In this document: in pieces, positions 26,465 through 35,666 of the stretch
How positions within the stretch are numbered: the stretch's first letter is position 1
Layout: the number at the start of each line of letters is the position of its first letter
Origin: Salipaludibacillus keqinensis
GTDB lineage: Bacteria; Bacillota; Bacilli; Bacillales; Salisediminibacteriaceae
Length of the DNA: 64,000 nt
Reading direction: 5' to 3'
Assembly: GCF_003226325.1 (NCBI RefSeq)
Contig: NZ_PDOD01000004.1
Coordinates: forward strand, 186,001-250,000
Program-made: the position numbers and the translations under genes
Notes under the pieces: generated by a model
The model's input: the letters and a program-made list of their open reading frames with translations, nothing else
What the model was told of the DNA's origin: nothing
The model's database searches: none

Positions 26465-27984
26465 CAACAGGCTTACCGATTATGATTCAAGGCACTCATT
26501 CTGATGCAGGAAAAAGTATACTTGCGACTGCTTTATGCAGGATTTTCGCTCGAAAAGGTTTTAAGACAGCCCCATTTAAATCGCAAAATATGGCGTTAAA
26601 CTCATATATTACGATAGATGGAAAAGAGATCGGTCGCGCACAAGGGGTGCAAGCGGAGGCGGCAAAAACAATAGCTACGACGGATATGAATCCTGTGTTG
26701 ATCAAACCAACTGGGGTTTATCAATCGCAAATCGTTGTCCACGGCGAACCTTATCAGAACATGAAAGCGGGAGAATATCGACAAGATTTTTATGAAAAAG
26801 GAAAAGAATTAATCCATCATAGTTTCAACTATCTGAGTGAACATTACGAGCGAATTGTCATTGAAGGGGCAGGAAGTCCAGCTGAAATAAATTTAAATGA
26901 CCGAGAGCTTGTGAACATGAGCGTTGCTAGAATCGCTCAAGCCCCGGTTATTTTAGTAGGAGATATTGATAAAGGCGGTGTCTTTGCTAGTTTAGTAGGG
27001 ACGCTGCAACTCTTGGATCCGATAGATCGAGAGCGAGTAATTGGGGTCGTTATTAATAAATTCCGTGGAGACATTGATTTATTGAGACCTGGTTTAGCGT
27101 GGTTTGAAGAGTACACCGGTTTACCGGTACTTGGTGTCATTCCATTTATCGACCATTTAGATATTGAAGCTGAAGATTCGCTCGCATTAGAGCTATATCC
27201 GACTAGGAAAAATGATGATAAAGATCTGGATATTGCGTTTATTTGTTACCCGAGAATTTCTAATTTTACAGATATGGATCCACTTGAAAAAGAGCCCGAC
27301 TGTCATGTTCGTTCAGTGCGCTCAGTAGAAGAATTAGGAGAGCCGGATTTAATCATCCTTCCTGGGAGCAAAAACACATTGGAAGACTTATCTAGTATTG
27401 TTGATAATGGATTAGGTGATGCCATCATCTCGTTAGTTAAACAACAGGGCGTGCGGGTGATCGGTATTTGCGGAGGATATCAAATGCTTGGGAAAACTCT
27501 AGAAGATCCAAAAGGAATGGAATCTTCTATAGAAACATTGAGGGGACTAAGCCTTATTGAATCATTGACCACAATTCTTACTGAGAAAAAGCGAACCATT
27601 TTGTCGTTTGGCATAGCTAATTATGGTACAGAAACTCTTAGTGTTTCAGGCTATGAAATCCATATGGGTTTGTCTAAATATAACTTTGAAACAGATAATG
27701 AGTTTATACAGTTAGAAGATGGTGGGAGCGATGGATATATTAGTTCAGACCGGAAAATCATCGGTACATATTTTCACGGACTGTTTGAAAATGATCACTT
27801 TCGAGAAGTCTTGTTAAATGACCTTCGTGAATCCAAAGGTCTTGAGCCATGTCATTTTAGAGCCTCTTTCAAAGAAGCAAGGGAGAATGGGTATGAGCAT
27901 GTAGCTAATGTTGTGGAAAACCATTTGAATTTAGTGCTGGTAGAGGAAAAAATGATCATCTTTCAACAGAACAGAACGTGTTAG
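26461..27984 (+). CDS. cbiP: Cobyric acid synthase
   Basis: 507 residues. It amidates the b, d, e and g side chains of adenosylcobyrinic acid a,c-diamide. An N-terminal P-loop domain has GTHSDAGKS, and a C-terminal triad-type glutamine amidotransferase has GICGGYQMLG with the catalytic Cys. The frame opens at 26440, but ATG at 26461 overlaps the cbiA stop as ATGA and gives the usual short N-terminus, so it is preferred. It is translationally coupled to cbiA. Confidence 0.93.
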   Translation: MTTGLPIMIQGTHSDAGKSILATALCRIFARKGFKTAPFKSQNMALNSYITIDGKEIGRAQGVQAEAAKTIATTDMNPVLIKPTGVYQSQIVVHGEPYQNMKAGEYRQDFYEKGKELIHHSFNYLSEHYERIVIEGAGSPAEINLNDRELVNMSVARIAQAPVILVGDIDKGGVFASLVGTLQLLDPIDRERVIGVVINKFRGDIDLLRPGLAWFEEYTGLPVLGVIPFIDHLDIEAEDSLALELYPTRKNDDKDLDIAFICYPRISNFTDMDPLEKEPDCHVRSVRSVEELGEPDLIILPGSKNTLEDLSSIVDNGLGDAIISLVKQQGVRVIGICGGYQMLGKTLEDPKGMESSIETLRGLSLIESLTTILTEKKRTILSFGIANYGTETLSVSGYEIHMGLSKYNFETDNEFIQLEDGGSDGYISSDRKIIGTYFHGLFENDHFREVLLNDLRESKGLEPCHFRASFKEARENGYEHVANVVENHLNLVLVEEKMIIFQQNRTC

Positions 27985-28000
27985 GGAGGAGGACTAATAG

Positions 28001-29065
28001 GTGGAAAAAACGATCAGCCAAATCACCATAACAAACAAGGAAATAGGAAGACAGACATTAGCTCACTTGAATAACTTAACAAAACCAATCGGAAGTTTAG
28101 GCAGGTTAGAGGAGTTAGCTGTTCAAATAGCCGAAATAACAGATGAACCTTTTCCAAACGTATCCCCACCTGTTTCTATTGTGTTTGCAGCTGATCACGG
28201 GATAGCTTTAGAAGGGGTCTCGGCTTATCCTCAAGAAGTGACTGCTCAGATGGCAGCTAATTTTCTCAGTGGTGGAGCTGGAATTAACGTGTTAACGAAC
28301 CAAATAAAGGGACAATTTGTTCTTGTAGATATAGGCATAGCTTCCGAACTAAAAGGATCAGGATATATTAACGAAAAAATCCGCTATGGGACTGCGAACT
28401 TTGCAAAGGAATCTGCGATGACAAAAGGACAAGCTGTAAAAGCCATTGAAGCAGGAATTAAAGTGACAACTAACGCGATATCAAACGGGGCAAACTCCGT
28501 GATTTTAGGGGAAATGGGTATCGGGAATACGACAAGTAGCAGCGCGATCTTAGCTATATTGAGCGGTGAAGCTGTGGAGAACGTGGTGGGACCCGGTACA
28601 GGAATTTCTGAAGAGAAGCTTCTAAATAAACAACAGGTGATTAAGAAGGCTCTGATGGATCGGAACCCTGATCCAAATGATGTACTTGATATTTTATCTA
28701 AAGTAGGAGGGTTAGAGATTGCTGGAATGACGGGAGCAATCTTAGGGGCAGCCTCTAAAAAGACTCCGTTGATTATAGATGGATTTATCAGCACGGTATC
28801 CGCGGTCTTGGCAATAAGACTGGCTCCGAACGTAAGAAACTATCTGATATTTAGTCATCAGTCACAAGAGGCAGGGCATGGCATTGCGCTAAAAATGTTA
28901 GAGGCGAAACCGCTCCTTGATTTAGAGTTACGCCTAGGTGAAGGGACTGGAGCGGCATTAGCTTTTCCTTTAGTTCAATCATCGGTCCACGTCTTAAAGG
29001 AGATGGCTACTTTTACAGGGGCAGGAATTTCAATAACGGAGAAAAGTGAAGATCTTGAAAATTAA
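28001..29065 (+). CDS. cobT: Nicotinate-nucleotide-dimethylbenzimidazole phosphoribosyltransferase
   Basis: 354 residues. It activates the lower-ligand base, making alpha-ribazole phosphate from dimethylbenzimidazole and nicotinate mononucleotide. Visible family features are LTKPIGSLGRLE near the N-terminus, the FAADHGIA loop, LGEMGIGNTTSSSA and the C-terminal LGEGTGAALA containing the catalytic Glu. The start is GTG after GGGAGGAGG. It is the last gene of the first B12 operon; a promoter for the second begins two bases after its stop. Confidence 0.95.
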   Translation: MEKTISQITITNKEIGRQTLAHLNNLTKPIGSLGRLEELAVQIAEITDEPFPNVSPPVSIVFAADHGIALEGVSAYPQEVTAQMAANFLSGGAGINVLTNQIKGQFVLVDIGIASELKGSGYINEKIRYGTANFAKESAMTKGQAVKAIEAGIKVTTNAISNGANSVILGEMGIGNTTSSSAILAILSGEAVENVVGPGTGISEEKLLNKQQVIKKALMDRNPDPNDVLDILSKVGGLEIAGMTGAILGAASKKTPLIIDGFISTVSAVLAIRLAPNVRNYLIFSHQSQEAGHGIALKMLEAKPLLDLELRLGEGTGAALAFPLVQSSVHVLKEMATFTGAGISITEKSEDLEN

Positions 29066-29066
29066 A

Positions 29067-29095
29067 TTTACATGTACTGAAAACTCATTTATACT
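29067..29095 (+). promoter_or_regulatory. Promoter of the second B12 operon
   Basis: TTTACA, a 17-base spacer and TATACT, immediately after cobT and about 36 bases before riboswitch 2, so the second riboswitch starts its own transcript. Confidence 0.6.
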
Positions 29096-29130
29096 GAATC
29101 TATAAACAAAAAGACGAATTTCATATTATG

Positions 29131-29316
29131 CAAACAGGTTCTTTAAACCATAGTCTAACCAGACTGTTTAAAGTTAAAAGGGAAGTCGGTGAAAAACCGA
29201 CACGGTCCCGCCACTGTATGCGTTTAGGATGACTGCGAAAATTCCACTGTGCTTTAAGGGCATGGGAAGGGGCAGTTGATCTGTTGAGACGCGAGTCAGG
29301 AGACCTGCCTGTTTTG
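29131..29316 (+). ncRNA. Cobalamin riboswitch 2
   Basis: It has the same elements as riboswitch 1: AAAAGGGAAG, CACGGTCCCGCCACTGTA, GCATGGGAAGG and the B12 box GTCAGGAGACCTGCC; CAAACAGG pairs with CCTGTTTTG to close P1. It precedes the importer and nucleotide-loop genes. A 19-base segment just 3' of both aptamers (24318-24336 and 29322-29340) is identical. Confidence 0.95.
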
Positions 29317-29437
29317 TTTTAAACACCTTCGAGGAAAAGGGATGTTTAATGTTCGTAGGATGCTCGGTCGTTATAAATAACGAGCGAGCGTGAGACAGTT
29401 TCTCTACATACTTGTCGTCTATGTAACTTATACATTC

Positions 29438-29468
29438 AACGCTCTTCCTAAAGGAATAGCGTTTTTTT
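29438..29468 (+). terminator. Expression-platform terminator of riboswitch 2
   Basis: AACGCTCTTCC pairs with GGAATAGCGTT with small mismatches, followed by seven T, about 40 bases before the importer gene. Confidence 0.75.
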
Positions 29469-29509
29469 GTTTGGTTGAAAAAAATCGATCTACACCCAGG
29501 GGGAAAAAG

Positions 29510-30544
29510 ATGAAAAGTATGTTGATGAAGTGGAGCCGAGTAAGTGCAATTTTAGCGTTGGTGGTGGTGATGTTTACCGCTTGTGGAACGAATGAGGAAA
29601 ACAATAATAATGTCACTAACCAGTCGAATGAAAATGAAGAGGATGCGGCCAATAACGAGGCTGTGGAAAACTCAAACGAAGCGCAAGAAGAGGAAACCGG
29701 TGAGTTTCCCGTCACAGTCACAGATAGCTCAGGCAACGAAGTAACCATCGAAGAAGAACCAGAAACCATTGTTTCTTTATTACCTAGTAATACAGAGATT
29801 GTCTTTGAGCTTGGTGCAGGAGACCGAATGATCGGCGTGTCAGAATTCTGCAACTACCCAGAAGAAACAGCAGATATTGACACGGTTGGGGGTCAAGACA
29901 TAGATGCAGAACTGATTTTATCCATGGAGCCAGATTTAGCTCTTGTTCAAGGGTATCATGAGCAAAATAACTCAGATATGTTAGATCAATTTGAAGATGC
30001 AGGTATTGATGTTCTTGTTATCGAAGGTGGAAATTCTTTTGAAGAAGTATATGACACGATTCATTTAATTGGTGAGGCTACTGGTACAACGGAGCGAGCA
30101 GAAGAGATCGTCGTTGATATGGAGGACCGTCTTGAAGACGTTCAAGAACAAGCGAGCTCGATCTCAGAAGAAGAGAAATTGAAAGTTTGGGTTGAAGTTG
30201 CGCCTGCACCGGACATTTTCACAACAGGTAGTGGGACATTTATGCAAGAAATGTTAGACGCCATTCAAGCTACTAATGCAGCAGAGGAAGAAGAAGGTTG
30301 GGTCAATTTAACTGAAGAAGAAATCGTTACACTGAACCCCGACGTGATCATCACGACATACGGATATTATGTAGAGGATCCTCAACAAGAAGTGGTGTCT
30401 CGAGACGGTTGGTCTGATGTACCGGCTGTTCAGAATGATCGTATTCATGATGTGCATAATGATACGGTAACAAGACCGGGGCCGCGATTGATTGAAGGAG
30501 TGGAAACTCTTGCCGAACTCATTTATCCGGAGGTCTTTGAGTAA
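29510..30544 (+). CDS. btuF: Cobalamin ABC transporter substrate-binding lipoprotein
   Basis: 344 residues. A signal peptide with lipobox FTAC (Cys at residue 25) is followed by a very acidic Asn/Glu-rich linker (about 28-65) and a type III periplasmic-binding fold beginning at FPVTVTDSSGNEVTI. The lipoprotein would capture corrinoids at the cell surface. The frame opens at 29390, inside the riboswitch platform; ATG at 29510 after AGGGGG is the credible start. The riboswitch and B12 context favour cobalamin over haem or siderophore, which related proteins also bind. Confidence 0.88.
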   Translation: MKSMLMKWSRVSAILALVVVMFTACGTNEENNNNVTNQSNENEEDAANNEAVENSNEAQEEETGEFPVTVTDSSGNEVTIEEEPETIVSLLPSNTEIVFELGAGDRMIGVSEFCNYPEETADIDTVGGQDIDAELILSMEPDLALVQGYHEQNNSDMLDQFEDAGIDVLVIEGGNSFEEVYDTIHLIGEATGTTERAEEIVVDMEDRLEDVQEQASSISEEEKLKVWVEVAPAPDIFTTGSGTFMQEMLDAIQATNAAEEEEGWVNLTEEEIVTLNPDVIITTYGYYVEDPQQEVVSRDGWSDVPAVQNDRIHDVHNDTVTRPGPRLIEGVETLAELIYPEVFE

Positions 30545-31580
30545 CCGAATCTTTTGGGTGTACTTATTCAGCGGAGGATTCGTGCTCGGCACGGTTCTCC
30601 TTGGATTATTTATGAGCAGCGTTACGATTCCTGTTCCACATATTTTTTATATTATTACCGACCAAGTTTTCGGACTTCAACTGGCTGAGAACGTTCCGGA
30701 AAATGAACAGAGAATTATCTGGAACATTCGACTTCCAAGAGTACTGCTGGCGCTTTGCGTCGGTGCATCATTAGCTATAGCGGGTGCAGCCTTTCAAGGT
30801 CTTCTTAGGAATCCATTGGCAGATCCTTATACGATCGGTGTATCATCAGGGGCAGCACTTGGAGCAGTCATAGTCATTTTCTTTCAATTGACCATTCTCG
30901 GTTTAGGAGGCTTTACCTTACCGGTTGTTTCAATTATCGGTGGGTTCATTGCCCTTATGCTCGTATTTGGGCTTGTTCGAATTGCAAGCAGAAGCATGGC
31001 CATTGAAACCATCATTTTAGCAGGAATTATTATGAGTTCGTTTATCGGAGCGATCATTTCGTTAATCATCGCCCTGGGTGACCAAGATGCGATGACGCAA
31101 ATCATCTATTGGCTCTACGGAAGTGTAGGGATGAGAGGGTGGAGCCATGTGCAACTGATTGTTCCATTCATGCTCATAGGTGTGTTCATTTTATTAATCC
31201 ATTTTCGAGAATTAAACGCTATGGCTCTTGGTGAAGAGGCGGCAGAGCATATCGGTGTGAATGTTAAGAGAGGTAAAAATTTTATTTTAGTTGGGGCATC
31301 CTTGCTCACCGGTGCATCAGTGGCCGTTTCCGGAACGATTGGATTTGTCGGATTGGTGATTCCTCACTTAGTGAGGCTCATCACCGGACCGAACCATCGG
31401 CATGTGTTGCCTTTATCCTTTCTTATTGGCGGTGGCTTCCTGATTTTAGCTGATGTAGTTTCACGGACGATCATCGCACCGAAAGAACTTCCCATCGGCG
31501 TGATTACGGCGCTAATAGGAGCACCGGTCTTTGCCTTGTTACTCATTAGAAATCGGCTTGGAAAGGGGAAATCGATATGA
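30537..31580 (+). CDS. btuC: Cobalamin ABC transporter permease
   Basis: A FecCD/BtuC-family permease of about 347 residues with the expected set of membrane helices. Family motifs include RLPRVLLALCVGASLAIAG, GLLRNPLADPYTIGVSSGA and GFVGLVIPHLVR. The start is uncertain: the frame begins with a TTG at 30492, whereas GGAGGT at 30529-30534 is just upstream of TTG 30537 and before GTG 30558. I chose TTG 30537, which overlaps the end of btuF by 8 bases. It pairs with the downstream ATPase. Confidence 0.88.
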   Translation: MSNRIFWVYLFSGGFVLGTVLLGLFMSSVTIPVPHIFYIITDQVFGLQLAENVPENEQRIIWNIRLPRVLLALCVGASLAIAGAAFQGLLRNPLADPYTIGVSSGAALGAVIVIFFQLTILGLGGFTLPVVSIIGGFIALMLVFGLVRIASRSMAIETIILAGIIMSSFIGAIISLIIALGDQDAMTQIIYWLYGSVGMRGWSHVQLIVPFMLIGVFILLIHFRELNAMALGEEAAEHIGVNVKRGKNFILVGASLLTGASVAVSGTIGFVGLVIPHLVRLITGPNHRHVLPLSFLIGGGFLILADVVSRTIIAPKELPIGVITALIGAPVFALLLIRNRLGKGKSI

Positions 31581-33049
31581 TCCAAGTCAAAAATCTCGTA
31601 GGCGGTTATTCAGATCAACCGATTATTCAAGGTGTTGATCTGACCATTCATAAGGGAGAATTCTTTGGGCTTTTAGGTCCTAACGGTAGTGGGAAAACGA
31701 CTTTGTTTAAATTGATCACCGGAGGTCTTCCAAAGAAGCATGGGGAAATAACGATTGACGGAAAACCCATTTCCAAGCTTTCTAATTTAGAGAAAGCGAG
31801 ACAAATGGCGGTGTTGACTCAAGAAGCACACGTTTCATTCGACTTTACCGTTGAAGAAATTGTTAGTCTCGGCCGCTATGCCTTCCAAAAAGGAGTCCTG
31901 AAAAGTTTATCCAAATCAGATCGCGCCGTGATCGAAGAAGTCATGGAGCTAGCAGATGTCACTCGTTATCGACATAAGCAATTCCGGACGATAAGTGGCG
32001 GAGAAAAGCAACGGGTATTGTTAGCTAAAGCATTGGCACAAGAGCCGCAACTATTGCTTTTAGATGAACCAACGAATCATCTTGATGTGAAACATTCTTT
32101 CTATATGCTTGATTTATTGAAAAACTGGCAGCGAAAACATGGACTTACGATTTTTGCTATTCTACACGACTTGAATGTAGCCTCTCTTTATGCCGACAGG
32201 GTAGCTCTATTAGATGAAGGTAGGTTTCAAAAAGTCGGAAGTGTGGACGTTCTAAGGAATGAAAAACAGCTCCAAGACGTTTATGAAGTTGAGGTGAAAG
32301 CACAGTCCCACCCAATTGTTCCAAAGCCGCAGTTACTCATGACTCCTCATAATGAAGGAGTAGCTCAGTCAGTAGATCTAAAAAACAGCTTCCATATCGA
32401 CCAGAATGAAGGGGTTATTCATATTGCATTTGATCAACCGTTGCGGACCCTTTCTAATAGCGTAGTAGGTGAAGGAATTCAATGGTTAAAGCACTTTTGT
32501 AATTTTCATGTCCAAAAGAATTATGATGGGGGAGACCCTGTTGATGATATTCAGAGTTGGTTGCGTCACTCGGGAATCTCTCTTGAACAGACGGCAGGAA
32601 TGATGACAGCCGTGAAGCTTGACGACATGGTTTTACTTGAGAGAGAGTATGAAGGAATCCAGCTAGTAGTCATGGTAACCGCAGGTGTCGGAAACGCTGT
32701 CGATATTACAAATGAACAAAGGGACGAAAATATGAGCAAGATTGGCACAATCAATACAATGCTTTTTGTTGATGCTCATTTCACCGATGGCGCACTTGTC
32801 AATGCCAGCATATCGGCTACTGAAGCTAAAACGAAAGCACTGCATGATTTAAAAGTGAAAGACAGTTATTCAAATACGCCAGCAACCGGAACCTCAACGG
32901 ACAGCTTATTAATTGGAGCAACGCAAATAGGTGAGAAAACCCCTTACGCAGGTTCAGGAACTGTTGTTGGGAAAGCGATTGGCAGGACTGTATATGAAGC
33001 AACAGTGGAAGCAATCCGTAAATATAGAGTAAGACAGGAACTTTCCTAA
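31577..33049 (+). CDS. btuD: Cobalamin importer ATPase fused to CbiZ-type adenosylcobinamide amidohydrolase
   Basis: 490 residues in two parts. Residues 1 to about 255 form an ABC ATPase (GPNGSGKTTL, ISGGEKQRVLLAKAL, LLLLDEPTNHLD). Residues about 280-488 match CbiZ, with VTAGVGNAV, the VDAHFTDGALVNASISATEAK region and GTSTDSLLIGAT. CbiZ cleaves the aminopropanol arm from adenosylcobinamides or foreign cobamides to give cobyric acid, which CbiB can reuse. Fusion of the two is known in B. subtilis YvrA. It overlaps btuC by four bases and abuts cbiB (stop TAA, start ATG overlapping by one). Confidence 0.9.
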   Translation: MIQVKNLVGGYSDQPIIQGVDLTIHKGEFFGLLGPNGSGKTTLFKLITGGLPKKHGEITIDGKPISKLSNLEKARQMAVLTQEAHVSFDFTVEEIVSLGRYAFQKGVLKSLSKSDRAVIEEVMELADVTRYRHKQFRTISGGEKQRVLLAKALAQEPQLLLLDEPTNHLDVKHSFYMLDLLKNWQRKHGLTIFAILHDLNVASLYADRVALLDEGRFQKVGSVDVLRNEKQLQDVYEVEVKAQSHPIVPKPQLLMTPHNEGVAQSVDLKNSFHIDQNEGVIHIAFDQPLRTLSNSVVGEGIQWLKHFCNFHVQKNYDGGDPVDDIQSWLRHSGISLEQTAGMMTAVKLDDMVLLEREYEGIQLVVMVTAGVGNAVDITNEQRDENMSKIGTINTMLFVDAHFTDGALVNASISATEAKTKALHDLKVKDSYSNTPATGTSTDSLLIGATQIGEKTPYAGSGTVVGKAIGRTVYEATVEAIRKYRVRQELS

Positions 33050-34014
33050 TGGAAGCTTTGTTAAATGTGACAGTACTCATTATATTGGCAGCCATTCTTC
33101 TAGATCTTCTTATAGGTGATCCAAAGTGGCTGCCTCATCCTGTTGTGGGATATGGAAAAGGGATATCTTTTTTAGATAAAAAGCTCAATCACGGTTCCGG
33201 TCGGAGAAGAAAGATATACGGAATTCTCATGGCCGTGATGGTGGTAACCGTCGTTTACAGTTTATCCTTTTCATTGATTTATCTCGCCTTCCGCATTCAT
33301 CTACTTGCAGGTCTCATCCTGGAAGTTTATTTTATTTCCACTACGATTGCGATCAGAGGATTGAGAGAGGCGGCCCTTAAGGTTGCCATCCCGTTAGCTA
33401 AAGGTGACTTTACAGAGGCACGTTTTCAATTAGGAATGATCGTCGGTCGAGATACAGATAAACTCAGTGAGAGCGAGATTGTTCGAGGAACTGTTGAGAC
33501 GGTTGCTGAGAATACAGTGGACGGGATAACGGCTCCGTTGTTCTGGGCTTTCATTGGCGGGGGACCTCTAGCTATGGCTTATCGGGCGATCAACACACTT
33601 GATTCCATGGTTGGCTATAAAAATGAGAAGTACAGTGATTTCGGCTGGTTCTCGGCAAGGTTGGATGACGTAGCGAACTGGTTACCTGCTCGAATGACTT
33701 CTTTTACGATTTGGTTAGCATCATTTTGTGTGCTTGGATCAAGAAAGAAACACGCTATTCATGTGACGTGGAAAGATGCAACCAAACACCCTAGTCCAAA
33801 CAGTGGATGGTCCGAGGCGATGGTCGCAGGACTTATAGGAGTTCAGTTAGGTGGACGTAATGAATACAAAGGAGTAGTGTCTAACCGAGCCAAGATGGGT
33901 GTGCCTCTAGAAACACTAACATGTGATCATATAAATAAATCACTCATCTATATGCACGGAGGATGGATCCTCTTTTTCATCTTCTTTTCACTGATTTGGA
34001 TCTCACTATCATAA
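33049..34014 (+). CDS. cbiB: Adenosylcobinamide-phosphate synthase
   Basis: 321 residues, an integral membrane enzyme that attaches (R)-1-amino-2-propanol O-phosphate to adenosylcobyric acid. Diagnostic features are DLLIGDPKWLPHPVVGYG at the N-terminus, VETVAENTVDGITAPLFW and MAYRAINTLDSMVGYKN. It follows directly on the BtuD-CbiZ fusion and uses the cobyric acid which that protein would release, a coherent remodelling step. Confidence 0.94.
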   Translation: MEALLNVTVLIILAAILLDLLIGDPKWLPHPVVGYGKGISFLDKKLNHGSGRRRKIYGILMAVMVVTVVYSLSFSLIYLAFRIHLLAGLILEVYFISTTIAIRGLREAALKVAIPLAKGDFTEARFQLGMIVGRDTDKLSESEIVRGTVETVAENTVDGITAPLFWAFIGGGPLAMAYRAINTLDSMVGYKNEKYSDFGWFSARLDDVANWLPARMTSFTIWLASFCVLGSRKKHAIHVTWKDATKHPSPNSGWSEAMVAGLIGVQLGGRNEYKGVVSNRAKMGVPLETLTCDHINKSLIYMHGGWILFFIFFSLIWISLS

Positions 34015-34032
34015 ATTGAGAGGAGAATAGAA

Positions 34033-35118
34033 ATGAAATGGCCGAATCATGGCGGACAACCAGCCGCAATCAAAAGACAATTTCATCTCCTTGAAGATGA
34101 AGTAGTAGTAGATTTTAGTGCGAACATCCATCCTTTAGGACCCCCTGTGTGGGTGAAGGATCATCTTAAGAAGAGTTTTGACTTGATTAGCCAATATCCC
34201 GATCCGACTTACTGGGACGCCAGAACTCAGATAGCTGCCTTTGAGGGGGTGACAGCGGATCATGTACTTGTTACGAATGGAGGAGCAGAAGCGATATTTT
34301 TGACGGCTAAATTTTTTGAGGGGAAAAGAGCGCTGATCATTGAGCCTACTTTCTCTGAATATGAGCAAGCGTGCAGACATTATCATTTGGACGTTGATCA
34401 TGTCTACTCTGATGCGGAAGAAGATTTTGCCTTCCCTCTAAACAAAACTATTGAACATGCAGCGGAAGTGGAGGTCGTATTTATATGTCGCCCAAACAAC
34501 CCTACCGGAACGGTTGTAAGCGTAAGTGATATTCGCTCCCTATTGGAAAAAACCAAGGAAAAAAATACATACGTCGTAGTAGATGAAGCTTTTGTTGATT
34601 TCTTGCCAAATGAAACTGACAAATTGACCCCTTTATTAAAGGAATTCTCGCATCTTATCTTATTGCGCTCGCTGACGAAAATGTATGCCATTCCTGGCAT
34701 TCGAGTAGGGTTTATGATGGCTCATGAACAAGTGATTGGCCAAGTGCAAAATTGGCAGACCCCTTGGAGTGTCAACGTTTTTGCGTCAACCATGATTCAA
34801 CCTCTTTTGAAAGATTATGCCTTTGTTTCTCGTTCAAGGGATTATTTTAAAGAGGAATTGTTAAGGATCAGACGACGATTGCATGAGATGGATTATTATA
34901 TGTCATCATCCGCTGTAAATTTTTATCTGTTAAGGGATGAAAAGCATCCAAATTGTACAATAGAATTATTTCAGTTTCTTTTGAAAAAGGGCATTCTCCC
35001 AAGACATACAGATAATTTCAAAGGGTTAGATGGTAACTATCTGAGGTTTGCTATCCGGTCAAAAGCGGAAAATGATCAGTTACTGGATACATTGAAAGCT
35101 TGGAGAGAAGAACGATGA
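34033..35118 (+). CDS. Threonine-phosphate decarboxylase-like PLP enzyme
   Basis: 361 residues, a class I/II aminotransferase fold. In B12 operons this type (Salmonella CobD, also called CobC) decarboxylates L-threonine O-3-phosphate to make the aminopropanol phosphate used by CbiB. Seen: NHGG near the start, VVDFSANIHPLG, the cofactor-binding RPNNPTG and VVDEAFVDF, and the Schiff-base Lys in SLTKMYAIPGIRVG. Histidinol-phosphate aminotransferase is the close alternative, but position beside cbiB and the N-terminal SANIHPLG element favour CobD. ATG after GAGGAG. Confidence 0.88.
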   Translation: MKWPNHGGQPAAIKRQFHLLEDEVVVDFSANIHPLGPPVWVKDHLKKSFDLISQYPDPTYWDARTQIAAFEGVTADHVLVTNGGAEAIFLTAKFFEGKRALIIEPTFSEYEQACRHYHLDVDHVYSDAEEDFAFPLNKTIEHAAEVEVVFICRPNNPTGTVVSVSDIRSLLEKTKEKNTYVVVDEAFVDFLPNETDKLTPLLKEFSHLILLRSLTKMYAIPGIRVGFMMAHEQVIGQVQNWQTPWSVNVFASTMIQPLLKDYAFVSRSRDYFKEELLRIRRRLHEMDYYMSSSAVNFYLLRDEKHPNCTIELFQFLLKKGILPRHTDNFKGLDGNYLRFAIRSKAENDQLLDTLKAWREER

Positions 35119-35666
35119 TTATGTTTGTATCAGGCGGAGCAAGATCAGGAAAAAGTCGATTTGCAGAAGATATGGCTTTGACTCATTATCACAGGGGACG
35201 AACATCGAAGCAACTTATTTATGTGGCAACAGCCCTGCGAACAGATAAAGAAATGGAAGATCGCATTTCCACTCATCGAGTCGATCGTTCTTCCATTTGG
35301 GAGACGGTGGAGGAGCCTTTTCATATAGTCAAAGTCTGTAAAGAAAGTGGTTTTGGAGATGTCATTTTAGTTGACTGTTTGACAATTTGGTTAAGTAATA
35401 TGATGTATGGAAAACTCGAATATTCGCTCCCGCAATTAATAGAAATGATTGATTCTTGCATTCTAATTGCTGAAGAAAAACGGCAAACGTTGATTTTTGT
35501 ATCCAATGATGTAAATGAAGGAGAAATTGCTTCTGGGGGGCATTCGGCCGTTCTGGATTATATATATGCCTTAGAAAGGATCCATCAGCATGTGGTTACG
35601 CGCGTAGACGAAGCGGTGCAAGTCATCGCAGGAATCCCTGTTTATTGGAAAGGGGGGGGATCATGA
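35115..35666 (+). CDS. cobU: Adenosylcobinamide kinase / adenosylcobinamide-phosphate guanylyltransferase
   Basis: 183 residues. It phosphorylates adenosylcobinamide and transfers GMP to form adenosyl-GDP-cobinamide. P-loop VSGGARSGKSRFAE, RISTHRVDRSSIWETVEEP (with the His region that accepts GMP) and VILVDCLTIWLSNM are clear. The usual SNEVGxGxVP motif is replaced by VSNDVNEGEIASG, a divergence. The frame begins earlier, but ATG at 35115 overlaps the previous stop and is preferred. A second, shorter CobU-like gene closes this operon. Confidence 0.9.
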   Translation: MIMFVSGGARSGKSRFAEDMALTHYHRGRTSKQLIYVATALRTDKEMEDRISTHRVDRSSIWETVEEPFHIVKVCKESGFGDVILVDCLTIWLSNMMYGKLEYSLPQLIEMIDSCILIAEEKRQTLIFVSNDVNEGEIASGGHSAVLDYIYALERIHQHVVTRVDEAVQVIAGIPVYWKGGGS

